A stretch of DNA of 64,000 bases from Carnobacterium viridans (GTDB taxonomy: Bacteria; Bacillota; Bacilli; Lactobacillales; Carnobacteriaceae), in the NCBI RefSeq assembly GCF_900102725.1, contig NZ_FNJW01000008.1, positions 1,054,001-1,118,000 on the forward strand, in the 5' to 3' direction. This document shows, one piece after another, positions 55,116-64,000 of the stretch (its first letter is position 1; every line of letters begins with the position of its first letter). The notes under the pieces were generated by a model, which was given only the letters and a program-made list of their open reading frames with translations, searched no databases and was not told the origin of the DNA. The translations under genes were made by a program, and so were the position numbers.

Positions 55116-56099
55116 ATGGATACAATTAAAAGTTATGTCGAGTCAGTTTTTGTTCAATTGCCACGCACTCCCGAGATGTACCAACTTAAAGAAGATATGC
55201 TTACCAATATGGAAGATAAGTACCTTCAGTTAAAATCAGAAGGTCAAAGTGAGAATGAAGCGATTGGAACTGTCCTCTCCGAATTTGGCAATATCGATGA
55301 AATTATTGAAGAGTACAATTTAGAGAAGGAATCGGAAGAAGTTGACAAGGACTCTGTCTTTTTATCAGAGGCAGAAGTTGAGGACTTTATGCAGCATCGG
55401 ACAAAATTTGGACTAGGAATTGCAACAGGAGTTGTTCTTTGTATTCTCGCTCCAGCTGTGATGCTCTCATTCAATGAACTTGCAAATTTGTTTTCATTTA
55501 ATTCTCCAGCAAATATGGAAGGCATAAATCTCTTATCGATTATTCCGCTTTTTATTTTAATCGCTATTGCTGTTGGGATTTTTATTATCTTTGGTTTAAA
55601 AGAAGAGCAATACAACCTTGATAAAAAAGTAGTTATTCTTGATCCTACTACACGTGTCCACTTGGATCGCGAAATGCAAGAATTCAAGCCTAGTTTTGCA
55701 AAAGCAATTGCAGCTGGAGTTATTCTATGTATCTTAGCCCCTATTTCTTTATTGCTCGCAATTGTTCTCCTGGGAGACGATAACGCGTGGTCTGTTATTT
55801 TTCTGCTTGGTTTTGTATCCGTTGGTGTTTTCTTGTTTGTCTTCTATGGCATTTTGTACTCCACTTATGAAAAACTCCTTTCGCTAGGAGACTATCAACC
55901 TGAAAAAATTATTGCCAGTAAACTGACGGATACCATTGCAGGGGTCATATTCCCATTAGCTACGGCTGTTTACCTGCTTTTAGGTTTTATCTATAATGCT
56001 TGGGGAACAGCTTGGATCATTTTTCCAATAACCGGTATTCTATTTGCCGCATTTTCTTCACTATACCAAAGTCTTATTAAGACAAAACGAAGAAAATAA
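55116..56099 (+). CDS. HAAS-domain membrane protein (module 2)
   Basis: A 327-residue protein. The N-terminus is a helical HAAS/permease-prefix domain (about residues 1-70; YVESVFVQLP, DMLTNMEDKYLQLKSEGQSENEAIGTVLSEFGN). Two repeats of paired membrane helices follow; the similar stretches GLGIATGVVLCILAPA and AKAIAAGVILCILAPI begin each half, so the protein has an internal duplication. This family is the usual partner of PadR. A MITE begins at the base directly after its stop codon. Confidence 0.78.
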   Translation: MDTIKSYVESVFVQLPRTPEMYQLKEDMLTNMEDKYLQLKSEGQSENEAIGTVLSEFGNIDEIIEEYNLEKESEEVDKDSVFLSEAEVEDFMQHRTKFGLGIATGVVLCILAPAVMLSFNELANLFSFNSPANMEGINLLSIIPLFILIAIAVGIFIIFGLKEEQYNLDKKVVILDPTTRVHLDREMQEFKPSFAKAIAAGVILCILAPISLLLAIVLLGDDNAWSVIFLLGFVSVGVFLFVFYGILYSTYEKLLSLGDYQPEKIIASKLTDTIAGVIFPLATAVYLLLGFIYNAWGTAWIIFPITGILFAAFSSLYQSLIKTKRRK

Positions 56100-56296
56100 G
56101 GCTCTATACTTTTTAGTGTAGCTAATTGATTACACGATATTTCTGGAGGAATAGGTTTGCTTGTAGTCATGCATTGGATTCAATGCGAAGGACAAAACGT
56201 TAGCGCTTCAGACGTTCCCATGGATCTCCACAAGCAAACCCGTCTATTCCAGAAGAAATTTTATTTTGTTTTCTCAACACCATTTGACAAAGAGCT
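56100..56296 (+). mobile_element. MITE copy 4, internally deleted
   Basis: A 197-bp copy with the best-kept ends: GGCTCTATACTTTTTAGTGT at the left and, read inward from the right, AGCTCTTTGTCAAATGGTGT. About 45-60 bp of the interior is missing compared with copies 1-3 (the TTTGAGGCTTGAAAG block is absent). Flanks GAAAATAA and GAAACTGA match at 6 of 8 positions. The following 190 bp up to 56485 hold a terminator and the promoter of the next gene. Confidence 0.8.
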
Positions 56297-56309
56297 GAAA
56301 CTGATCTTC

Positions 56310-56348
56310 TAAGACCTCTACTCTAATCCGGGTAGCGGTCTTTTTTTC
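56310..56348 (+). terminator. terminator, probably of PadR module 2
   Basis: AAGACC-CTAC and GTAG-GGTCTT stem with a T-run. It lies just beyond MITE copy 4, so the element may have inserted between the HAAS gene and its terminator. Confidence 0.75.
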
Positions 56349-56485
56349 TAGCTATATTGATTCTAACTGCTTCATGACTATTCTTACAAAAATAAGTCTT
56401 CTTCTAAGAAACTATTGTGAAGCAGATTCTCAAATTGTATACTTAAGTTTATCGATAGTTCATAAAAAGACTGGAGTTCAAACTT

Positions 56486-56764
56486 ATGTATAACACTAAA
56501 AAAAATACCACCAAATGGCCAATGGTTTTAATTTCTATTTCTTTCATCTTAACAATCGTCTCTATTTTTATTCAAAATCAATTTTCATTGTTTAGTTTTC
56601 CAATTTTTCTTGGTGTGCTGATTGTCGCAGTTTTATTAAACACACTATCATTGGTATTAGCAACAAAATCTAGAAACCAAGCTTACACCATTCTGTTATT
56701 TATCCTTAATGTGTTGATCATTGTTTTTATAGCTTTTACAATTTACACGCTTTTAATGGCTTAA
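56486..56764 (+). CDS. hypothetical small membrane protein (92 residues)
   Basis: Three hydrophobic segments (about residues 13-29, 35-58 and 67-90) after a polar, basic start (MYNTKKNTTKWP). The ATG follows GGAG at 12 nt. Not recognised; Firmicutes have many such proteins. A terminator hairpin lies at 56948. Confidence 0.6.
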   Translation: MYNTKKNTTKWPMVLISISFILTIVSIFIQNQFSLFSFPIFLGVLIVAVLLNTLSLVLATKSRNQAYTILLFILNVLIIVFIAFTIYTLLMA

Positions 56765-56947
56765 ATCAATTGAAGCAATAGTCCTAAAATCTTCACATTT
56801 TCTTTCATTCGTCATCATAAAATGAGGCGAAAAAAGCATTATTTTTTCACATCCACTAGTTATACTAAAGACATACCAAACCTTAAACCTTTTCTTTTCT
56901 TTTCTATTTATTTACCCCCATAAATAAATAGTTATATCCCTTTTCAA

Positions 56948-56978
56948 GCCTTTGCCTTAAGAGCAAAGGCTTTTTTTT
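56948..56978 (+). terminator. intrinsic terminator
   Basis: AAGCCTTTGC and GCAAAGGCTT with a 7-nt loop and eight T residues. It lies 184 bp after the small membrane protein; between them I see only AT-rich sequence. Confidence 0.85.
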
Positions 56979-56980
56979 GG

Positions 56981-57112
56981 TCTGGTTTGTCTTTGAATGG
57001 ACCAGTGCGCTTTTTTTTGGTGTCACTCTTTCATGAAGCGCTGTTCCATATAAGAGTGACACCTGTTTTCTGCTCAACTCTTTTGTGAACGGTCATTCCT
57101 CGAAAGAGTGGC
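56981..57112. repeat. hairpin-repeat cluster 4
   Basis: Hairpins at 56982-57005 (CTGGTTTGT/ATGGACCAG, two G-U pairs), 57019-57063 (GGTGTCACTCTT/AAGAGTGACACC) and 57075-57109 (ACTCTTTTGTGAA/TTCCTCGAAAGAGT). The same family as clusters 1-3. They lie between a plus-strand gene and minus-strand pepF. Confidence 0.72.
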
Positions 57113-57130
57113 ACGAAACTGCAAGCAAAT

Positions 57131-57184
57131 AAAAAATTCATTCTAAATCCTGATGAAAAATCATCAAAATCAAGAATGAATTTT
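57131..57184 (-). terminator. terminator after pepF
   Basis: AAATTCATTCT and its complement at the outer ends, with GATGA/TCATC inside; T-run on the minus strand. Confidence 0.78.
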
Positions 57185-57212
57185 AGGCTAAATATTTTGC
57201 CACTAGCTATCT

Positions 57213-59024
57213 TTAAATGGTTATTTCTTTACTTAAGGTAATAATCGTATTCACGGATTCATCTAAATACTGAATCGTATCTGATAAAGGTTTATCAGTA
57301 GTGATGTCTACACCTGCCATTTTAGCAGCTGGCGCTGGACGATACTGATCTCCAAGAGCTAAAAATTCTAACCATTCTTTTACAGCTGGCTGTCCTTCTT
57401 CTTTAATCCGTAAGAAGGCTTGAGTTGCAATCGTTAACCCTGCAGAATACGTGTATGAATACAATCCCATATAGTAATGACTTTGGCGCATCCAAGTTAA
57501 TTCTGCCCCCGGATTGATCTCAACGGCATCTCCCCAGAATTGGTTCAATACAGAGCGTTTAATGTCGCTTAATTTGGCAGCATCAAAACTTTTGCCTTCA
57601 TCGATCAATTGGTAAACTTCACGTTGATAAGCAGCTTCCAATAAATGAGTGATAAAGTTATGGAAGTACGTGTTCGAGATCATGTTTGATAAAGCATAGC
57701 GTTTTTCACGTGGATCTTCGCTTTTGCGTTGCAACGATTCAGTCAACAACAATTCATTAAATGTTGATGGTGCTTCTATTAAATAAAGAGACGGTTCTGC
57801 TCCCAAGATGCTGTTGTTTTCAGCAGAAAGGATTCCTTGTCCAGCGTGTCCTATTTCATGAATGAATGTGTACACATCAGATAGTTGATTATTCCATGAC
57901 ATCAAGATATAAGGGTGTTTGCCGTATGGTGAAGTACAGAATCCACCGGTTGATTTCCCTTTATTTTGGACAAAGTCTACCCATCGTTCTGGATAAGCTT
58001 TCATAACAAGGTCAACATACTCTTGTCCTAAAACACTCAGTGCATCTGCTACAACTTCTTTTGAATCTTCTACTGTAATCGTTGACGAATAATCAGCATC
58101 TAAGTCAATTTTCAAGTCGGCGTAAGTCATCTTGTCCAGCCCATTGACCTCTTTAACGTGGGTAATGTATTTTTGCATAACCGGAGCTAAATCATTCATA
58201 ATGCGATCGATCTGGCGATTGTATAAATCACGGTCGACTTCTTGATCATATAAAAGATAATCAATAACAGAATCGAACCCACGCATTGTCGCAATCGTTT
58301 TTTCTTTTTGTACTTGCGTGTAATAAGCAGCTGCCACAACATTTTGATAATCGCTCAGAACTGCCGAAAATTTGTCAAATGCCGCACGTCGAATAGCTGT
58401 ATCCGCATGGTACATGTAGTGATCTTCGTATAACACAAAACTTAATGGGTATTCTTTTCCTGCTACACTAAACGTTCCAAAATCCATGTCGGCCAAACGA
58501 GCTTGTTCATAAATGGCTTCAGGCGCTCCAAGAACAGGCGAAAGTTGAGCTAGTGCTTTTTCGACTTTAGGGTCCAGCTGAATCGATTTATCTTCTTTAA
58601 TGTGACGAATAAAAGAAGCAAATTGCGGCTCTTCTGTTTCGACTTGGTCTAAAACAGCTGTATCTGCTGCTTTTAATTCTGAATCAAAAAACGATAACTG
58701 TGCGCCTACTTCTGCTAAAACATTGTCCATTGAACGAGACAATTCAGTATTTGCCGGATTTGTTAAATCAGTCGTGGCTGGCAAAAAGGCATAATGATTT
58801 GTCCAGTCAGCCGTCTGCATGATCGCTTCGTATTCTTTTAAAGCTGCACGAATGGTTTGGGCATTTGTTAATTTGCCTTCATAAGTTGTACTGAACTGTG
58901 CAACAGCCTTTTTCAGCTCTGCAACTGCTGTTTCGTATGCTTCTTTCGTTGGGTATAAACCTGTAAGATCCCAAGTCAATGCTTCAGAGACATCTGCTCT
59001 ATTTTTCAATTCTTCTTGTGCCAT
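57213..59024 (-). CDS. pepF: oligoendopeptidase F, M3 family
   Basis: A 603-residue zinc metallopeptidase. The active site is FIHEIGHAGQGIL (HExxH, about residues 383-395) with the downstream EAPSTFNELLL glutamate (about 410-420). It cleaves 7-17-residue peptides in the cytoplasm. The ATG at 59024 follows AAGGAG; the ORF can extend 6 residues but that would include the site. With pepT and the opp binding protein nearby, this end of the window is peptide-use territory. Confidence 0.93.
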   Translation of the reverse strand: MAQEELKNRADVSEALTWDLTGLYPTKEAYETAVAELKKAVAQFSTTYEGKLTNAQTIRAALKEYEAIMQTADWTNHYAFLPATTDLTNPANTELSRSMDNVLAEVGAQLSFFDSELKAADTAVLDQVETEEPQFASFIRHIKEDKSIQLDPKVEKALAQLSPVLGAPEAIYEQARLADMDFGTFSVAGKEYPLSFVLYEDHYMYHADTAIRRAAFDKFSAVLSDYQNVVAAAYYTQVQKEKTIATMRGFDSVIDYLLYDQEVDRDLYNRQIDRIMNDLAPVMQKYITHVKEVNGLDKMTYADLKIDLDADYSSTITVEDSKEVVADALSVLGQEYVDLVMKAYPERWVDFVQNKGKSTGGFCTSPYGKHPYILMSWNNQLSDVYTFIHEIGHAGQGILSAENNSILGAEPSLYLIEAPSTFNELLLTESLQRKSEDPREKRYALSNMISNTYFHNFITHLLEAAYQREVYQLIDEGKSFDAAKLSDIKRSVLNQFWGDAVEINPGAELTWMRQSHYYMGLYSYTYSAGLTIATQAFLRIKEEGQPAVKEWLEFLALGDQYRPAPAAKMAGVDITTDKPLSDTIQYLDESVNTIITLSKEITI

Positions 59025-59130
59025 TTTATCGCGCTCCTTCATCCAGTACTTTATTTACTTCGTTTAATAGAATTACCCATCTAGTATAACACTACTCATT
59101 TATCGGTTGCCAAATTTATTTACTTTAAAC

Positions 59131-59159
59131 AAAAAAAGACCCAGTACTACCGAGTCTTA
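59131..59159 (-). terminator. terminator after pepT
   Basis: AAGACTCGG...CTGGGTCTT weak stem, then a strong U-run on the minus strand. Confidence 0.65.
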
Positions 59160-59172
59160 TTTTGTGTAATCT

Positions 59173-60402
59173 CTACTTTTCTGCATTCATCCGAGCGATC
59201 TCAATAACAACTTGAGCGGCTTGCTCCATGCCTTCTAACGAAACAAATTCATACTTGCCGTGCAAATTCTCAGCACCGGTAAAGATATTTGGAGTAGGCA
59301 ATCCTTTATAGGTAATGATACTGCCATCTGTCCCGCCTCTAAAAGCTTTTACATCTGGTTCAATACCCAATGATTTATAGGCATCTAAGGCTAACTCTAC
59401 TATAGATAAGTCATTTTCAATGATATCACGCATATTGTAATACTGATCGTATAACTTCAAGCCAATACGTGGCTGATCAAAGGTTTTATTGAACTGATCA
59501 ACCAATGCCGCGAAGTACTGTTTCCGGTTTTCAAAAGTTTCTTTATCATGATCCCGAATAATGTAGGTTGCTTTGACTTCATCAATCGTTCCCACTTGAC
59601 TAGAAAGCATGTAAAATCCTTGATAGCCTTCTGTTTTTTCGGGAACTTCTTCTTGCGGCAATGCTGTGGCAAATTGAGCAGCAACTAACAACGCATTGAC
59701 CATACTGTCTTTAGCTGTTCCAGGATGCACACTAGTTCCTTTAATTGTCAGTTCTGCTTGAGCTGCATTAAATGTTTCGTATTCGAATTTCCCAACTACT
59801 CCGCTGTCTAATGTGTACGCAAAATCAGCTTGAAAATGGTCGACATCAAATAGCAATGCACCTCGGCCAATTTCTTCATCTGGTCCAAAAGCAACCCGTA
59901 TTTTTCCATGCGGAAGTTCTGGATGCTGGATAAATTCTTCCATCGCCGTAACGATAGAAGCCATTCCTGCTTTATCATCTGCTCCCAATAAAGTTGTCCC
60001 ATCGGTTGTGATCACCGTTTTCCCCACATAATTCGCTAGTTGTGGGAATTCCGTTGTTGATATGACGATTCCTAATTTTTCATTCAGTAAAATATCTTTG
60101 CCATCATAATTTGTGTGGACTTGTGGTTGAATATTTTCTGCATTAAAATCGGCCGTATCGATATGAGCAATAAATCCAATAGTCGGAACTTTATGCTGCA
60201 AATTGCTCGGCAATGTGGCTGTTACAAATCCATTCGATTCGTTGTATTCAACTTCTTCTAACCCTATTTCTTTCAATTCTTCAGCTAGTTTTAAAGCAAA
60301 TTCAACTTGTGAATAAGTGGTTGGAACGGTCTGACTATTCATATCAGACCGTGTATTGACTTTAGCATACTTGACGAATCGTTCGAGTAAGCGTTCATTC
60401 AT
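59173..60402 (-). CDS. pepT: peptidase T (tripeptide aminopeptidase), M20B
   Basis: A 409-residue dizinc aminopeptidase. Metal ligands and catalytic residues are seen in GFIAHIDTADFN (about residues 76-87), LLGADDKAG (about 138-146), FGPDEEIGRGA (about 172-182) and HPGTAKDSMVN (about 222-232, dimerisation lid). It releases the N-terminal residue of tripeptides. It lies 11 bp downstream of the oppA locus and probably shares its mRNA. Confidence 0.93.
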   Translation of the reverse strand: MNERLLERFVKYAKVNTRSDMNSQTVPTTYSQVEFALKLAEELKEIGLEEVEYNESNGFVTATLPSNLQHKVPTIGFIAHIDTADFNAENIQPQVHTNYDGKDILLNEKLGIVISTTEFPQLANYVGKTVITTDGTTLLGADDKAGMASIVTAMEEFIQHPELPHGKIRVAFGPDEEIGRGALLFDVDHFQADFAYTLDSGVVGKFEYETFNAAQAELTIKGTSVHPGTAKDSMVNALLVAAQFATALPQEEVPEKTEGYQGFYMLSSQVGTIDEVKATYIIRDHDKETFENRKQYFAALVDQFNKTFDQPRIGLKLYDQYYNMRDIIENDLSIVELALDAYKSLGIEPDVKAFRGGTDGSIITYKGLPTPNIFTGAENLHGKYEFVSLEGMEQAAQVVIEIARMNAEK

Positions 60403-60413
60403 TTTTTATTCTC

Positions 60414-62084
60414 CTATTCTTCAACATAAGCATTGCGGTAATCGTAACGAGAACTTACGGAATGAACTTCAACACCCTTTAATTTTGGATTGCGTAAATG
60501 CACTTCTGCTGTATGGTACAAAGGAATGAACCCTTTTTCATCTAACATAATACCTTGAGCATCCAACATATTTTGCCAACGGGTTTCTACATCATTCGCA
60601 TTGACTGTTTCTGCATCATTTAACAATTGATCGACTTCTTCATTTTTATATGGTCCATTGTTGAAAGTCGTTTCGCTGTTCATGATATCCAACAAGTTGA
60701 TAGCATCAGGTAATATTGCACCCCAACCGCCTAAAATCATATCAAAATCACCAGATTGACCTTTTTCAATTCGGTTATTCTTCGGTACATTTGTCAAATT
60801 AATGGTTAACCCTTCAAAGTTGTTTTGTAATTCTCCCTGAACGTATTGTCCTACAAGCTTGCTTGTTTCATCATCATCTGCAACCAACGCTATCTCAATC
60901 GTATCTGTTCCTAACTCTTCTTTTGCTTCTTCATAAAGTTGTATGGCTTTTTCTTTATCATAAGTCAACAAATCTCCTGCATCGTCTGCAAAATCATTTC
61001 CAGTAACAGGGTTTGTGACAAAATCATGTGGAACAAGTGCCTTTGCTGGAAGCGAACCATTTCCTAAGATCGTATTTGCTAATTCTTCACGGTTTAATAC
61101 CAAAGAGAAAGCTTCTCTCAATTTTGCATTAGAAAGCATTGGTACATCAGTATAATTAAATTGCAGAAAATTTGTACGAGCTTCTGGTTCAACTACATAA
61201 GCTTCATGATCTACAAATTGTTTAGCAATTTCACCTGAAAGAATGGCGTCATCTATCCCACCTGACTCAAATAGATTCAGCGCTGTTGAAACCTCTTTAA
61301 TCACTTGAACATTAATGCTCTCTAAAGTGACTTTTTCCGCATCCCAATAGTCTTCATTTTTTTCATAACTCCAGGCTTGGTTTGTTCCATCCCAACCGGT
61401 TAAAATAAATGGTCCATTTGAAAGTGTTGTATCGCTGCTTGTCCCATAATCTGAACCCATTTCTTCTACAAATGTTTGATTTTGAGGGAAGAAAGGCATA
61501 AAGGCCATTTCGCCTAAGAAGTAAGAGACTGGCACGTTTAATTGAACCTTAAATTCATAGTCTCCGACTGCCTCTACACCTAGTTCATCTGGTGGCATTT
61601 CGCCATTAATAATTTCTTCTGCATTTACCACTGAAGTAAACATATAGGAATATGGGGCAGCCTTTTCAGGATTGACAACTTGTCTCCAAGCATACACAAA
61701 ATCATGTGCCGTGACTGGATCTCCATTTGACCACATGGCATCTTCTTTAAGTTTAAAGGTATAGGTCAAACCATCTTCCGATACGATTGTTTCTTCGGCA
61801 AGAGCTGGAATCGGCTGATTATTTTCATCCAATCGATAGAGACCTTCTAAGTATTGATTCATTGCCGTATTCGTTCCAATATCCGATACCAGCAAGGTGT
61901 CCCCCGTTGATAATTCATTTAATACTCCAACAGAAATACTTTAATCTGCTGCAAGATTTTCCCCATTGCTTGATTCACCTGAACTTGTTGACTTTGTATC
62001 GCCGTTAGCTCCTCCACAAGCTGCAGTTAGTGCAGCGGTTAGTGTAAGTGCTATAGACAACACGCCTATTTTGTTTCTTTGCAT
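60414..62084 (-). pseudogene. oppA: oligopeptide-binding lipoprotein with in-frame stop
   Basis: ATG at 62084 follows GGGGGT and starts a lipoprotein signal peptide (lipobox LTAAC, Cys at residue 23). The frame is open to codon 48, which is TAA (61941-61943), then continues in the same frame through ISVGVLNELSTGD, SDIGTNTAMNQYLEGLYRLD and GDPVTAHDFVYAWRQVVNP to the stop at 60414. The full length of 557 codons is typical of OppA, the receptor of oligopeptide ABC importers. A single substitution (for example CAA to TAA) explains it. Without the first exon-like part, no signal peptide remains, so the product would not be exported. Confidence 0.82.
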
Positions 62085-62159
62085 AAATATACCCCCAAAA
62101 ATTTAAAGTATGTTTACCTTAACACATTACACATTTAATTTTAACCTTTTTATCATTTT

Positions 62160-62339
62160 TTATTCATAAATAATGATTAGTGAGCTAATTAAAATTCCAA
62201 TTAAAGTAATCCCTATAGAGCTATATAGTCCTGCACCAATAAAGTTTTTATTTATTAGATACTCAATTAAAATATCAAAAAAACTAGTAAATACCTTTAA
62301 CAATATGACATAGGCATATTGTGGTTTTCTGTAAAAAAT
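62160..62339 (-). pseudogene. remnant of a membrane protein (1)
   Basis: An open stretch of about 60 codons with no start codon (contains ILLKVFTSFFDILIEYLINK and GITLIGILISSLIIIYE before the stop). It is hydrophobic and looks like the C-terminal part of a membrane protein. The family is not recognised. Confidence 0.35.
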
Positions 62340-62541
62340 TTATATTTATTAAACATCATCTCGCCTCTAACATAAATAGTTACTTTGGTTTGTGTTTAGT
62401 TACAACCGTTGTTACTTTGAATCCATTGTTATGCACTGCTGTTTTTGGCTAATTTACTGATGTAGTCCGTTCTCATGCTGTCAATAAGGCTCATACTGCA
62501 TTTTCCAATAATCTAATTAATAGCTAAGTCGTAATTTTTTT

Positions 62542-62739
62542 CTATGTAGCTAGAAAAAAAGAACCATTTGCATAGGGAATAAATGCAAAGAGTAGAATCA
62601 CTTCTGTTTTTACTTTTAAGAGAATTAAGATTACAATGATAGAAATAAAGATGTCTATCATTCCGCTTAAGGTTGCTAAACGTTTAAATTTAGTCTGTTT
62701 TCCTTTAGTTAGTTCGTTGATTTGATAGGAGATAATAAT
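62542..62739 (-). pseudogene. remnant of a membrane protein (2)
   Basis: An open stretch of about 65 codons without a plausible start. It reads SYQINELTKGKQTKFKRLA, then SGMIDIFISIIVILILLKVK, and ends PYANGSFFLAT. It looks like a piece of a membrane protein. Together with the fragment at 62160, the 700 bp from 62085 to 62786 seem to be decayed coding DNA. Confidence 0.4.
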
Positions 62740-62786
62740 CTAGAATAATTAAAAAATAGAATGGATTGAAGGATAAAGGAATGACA

Positions 62787-63035
62787 ATGAAAATGAAAAA
62801 AACTAAATTAATTCGATTAAAAGAAGGTTTTTTATATGCTTTACTTTTTATAGGATTCAATGCAATAAAAAATCTTATTTATGATTATGGAGAAATGAGT
62901 CAGCTTTTTCGTGAATTAAGTCATGCACCAAGGAATGTAATTGGAGTATTGACCCTTACTATCTTAGGATTATGGCTGTTTATTGGCTTGCTGATTGGAG
63001 GAGTATTAATTATTTCAGATGTCTCTAGAAGATAA
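62787..63035 (+). CDS. hypothetical small membrane protein (82 residues)
   Basis: Two hydrophobic segments (about residues 12-27 and 52-77) after a lysine-rich start. ATG at 62787 is 6 nt after AAAGGA; two other ATGs at 62781 and 62793 are alternatives. Not recognised. It lies in decayed DNA, so it may be an accessory gene. Confidence 0.55.
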   Translation: MKMKKTKLIRLKEGFLYALLFIGFNAIKNLIYDYGEMSQLFRELSHAPRNVIGVLTLTILGLWLFIGLLIGGVLIISDVSRR

Positions 63036-63203
63036 TGTTTTTCATTTACGAAGTAAGCAAAAAATCAAACTACTAACAGCGATTTCAGTATTACTATATG
63101 ACCGAAAAAACTTTAGAAGTTTTCACTAAAAAATAGTTGTACTCATTTTTCAAGCAGTATAACAATAAAAATGGATTATTTCATGTATAGAAGGAGAGAC
63201 GTA

Positions 63204-63407
63204 ATGAAAATAAACAAAAAAATATTTTGGATTGTAGCAATTTCATATGCAACTGTAACGTTTCTTTTGAATAATGTACTTCATACAATTATAGGTAGAT
63301 TTTTAATGCAATTAAGCTACTTAGCTTTAGCCTTCGGATTAATTTTATTTATATATAAAATACTTACAATCTCAATCAAACAATTCGTTTACAATCGAAA
63401 AAAATAG
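63204..63407 (+). CDS. hypothetical small membrane protein (67 residues)
   Basis: Two hydrophobic segments (about residues 6-24 and 30-52) with basic ends (MKINKK, YNRKK). ATG at 63204 after AAGGAGAGACGTA. Not recognised. Same orientation as the 82-residue gene. Confidence 0.55.
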   Translation: MKINKKIFWIVAISYATVTFLLNNVLHTIIGRFLMQLSYLALAFGLILFIYKILTISIKQFVYNRKK

Positions 63408-63457
63408 CACAGTATTATTTTTTTTAACCTTAGTCATGTACAAGAAACCTTTATAAA

Positions 63458-63985
63458 TTAGAAACCTAATCTGAAGTTAAGTAAGGTTTCTCTGATTTCA
63501 TCTTCATTGATATCGATATAACGTTTTCTTATTTTTTCGCCGCTGTGACTGAAGATTTCCATCATAATAGCCACGTCTTTAGTTTTCTTGTAATAGTGAT
63601 AGCCTAATGTCTTACGTAATGTGTGCGAGCCAATATCGTTTCTTCCTAAAAGCTTAGCGACCTTCTAAAACATTGGATAGACTGTATTCACTTCTACATG
63701 TTCACCCTTGGTACTAGAAAACAAATAATTCTCTGGTTCTAGGTTTTTTGTATAGTTTTGAATCAAGTCCTGCAGACTATTCAAATATAAAATACGGGTT
63801 TTGCCTGTTTTTCATCAACGATTCGGGGATTTTTTGAGGAAATCAGACATGCATAAACTGCTATTAATGCCGATCAAAAAGAGAAAAACATCTCGATCCG
63901 CATTTTTATTGCGCCTTAAACAGAATAAAAAGTCGTTTATCTTTTGCTGAGTCCGTAATGGTAGGACATTTCATGTATCTCATAT
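63458..63985 (-). pseudogene. degenerate tyrosine recombinase / integrase
   Basis: The C-terminal half is readable: SLQDLIQNYTKNLEP, NYLFSSTKGEHVEVNTVYPMF, then an in-frame TAG (63665-63667), KVAKLLGRNDIGSHTLRKTLG (HxxR motif), FSHSGEKIRKRYIDI (catalytic Tyr) and the stop at 63458. The N-terminal half (RRNKNADRDVFLFLIGIN, MSDFLKK) is in a different frame, with at least two one-base shifts near 63808-63830. It cannot make an active recombinase. The upstream end is unclear. Confidence 0.8.
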
Positions 63986-64000
63986 TATGTTACCCAACGT

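Noticed and set aside
60414-61895. Internal start at the TTG near 61895 as the true oppA start
   Set aside because: There is no ribosome binding site, and the preceding in-frame sequence continues the OppA family and its lipoprotein signal peptide up to 62084.

Overview
The window looks like a chromosomal segment of a low-GC, Gram-positive lactic acid bacterium, probably a Carnobacterium or close relative (inference; there is no rRNA or marker gene here for placement). The reasons are AT-rich codon use, GGAGG ribosome binding sites, many sugar PTS genes, mevalonate-pathway genes, and an arginine deiminase operon in the order arcA-arcB-arcD-arcC-arcR.

Layout. 0-5 kb: partial Nudix hydrolase, class-IV aminotransferase, a two-part threonine/serine exporter and gluconokinase. 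5-9.5 kb: alpha-glucoside (maltose) locus with a GH4 6-phospho-glucosidase, PTS IICB, RpiR regulator and SGNH esterase. 9.8-13.4 kb: ribosomal protein L25, then HMG-CoA reductase and HMG-CoA synthase facing each other. 13.7-23 kb: a dispersed beta-glucoside/cellobiose locus with two GH1 enzymes, separate PTS IIA, IIB and IIC genes, a LevR-type sigma-54 activator and a GntR/UTRA repressor. A canonical -24/-12 promoter precedes IIB-IIA, and a 14-bp motif shared by two genes probably marks GntR operators. 23-24.7 kb: a PHP phosphatase and an unusual cis-prenyltransferase paralogue. 24.7-36.7 kb: sucrose genes (scrB, scrA ... scrR, scrK) with a complete beta-galactan/galacto-oligosaccharide operon (ganR-S-P-Q-A) lying between the two halves. 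37-43.6 kb: arginine deiminase operon with a CRP-like ArcR and a divergent ArgR. 43.6-52.7 kb: ohr/ohrR, assorted housekeeping and stress genes, and a purine permease with two perfect PurBoxes. 52.8-56.8 kb: two PadR plus membrane-protein modules. 57-62 kb: peptide use (pepF, pepT and a broken oppA). 62-64 kb: decayed DNA with membrane-protein remnants and a degenerate tyrosine recombinase.

Three repeat families stand out. First, four copies of a roughly 200-260 bp element with GGCTCTATA...TAGTGTTG-type ends; one has a perfect 8-bp target duplication, so it is a MITE, probably ISL3-related. Second, four intergenic clusters of 35-48 bp hairpins share an inner CCATGAA/TTTCATGG core while their outer stems differ in sequence but stay paired. 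Third, one copy of a long TGGGACAAAAA...TTTTTGTCCCA palindromic element. The last 20 kb also holds four broken genes (yjbQ, a NERD gene, oppA, an integrase) and a chemotaxis-receptor tail fragment. Some single-base breaks could be assembly errors.
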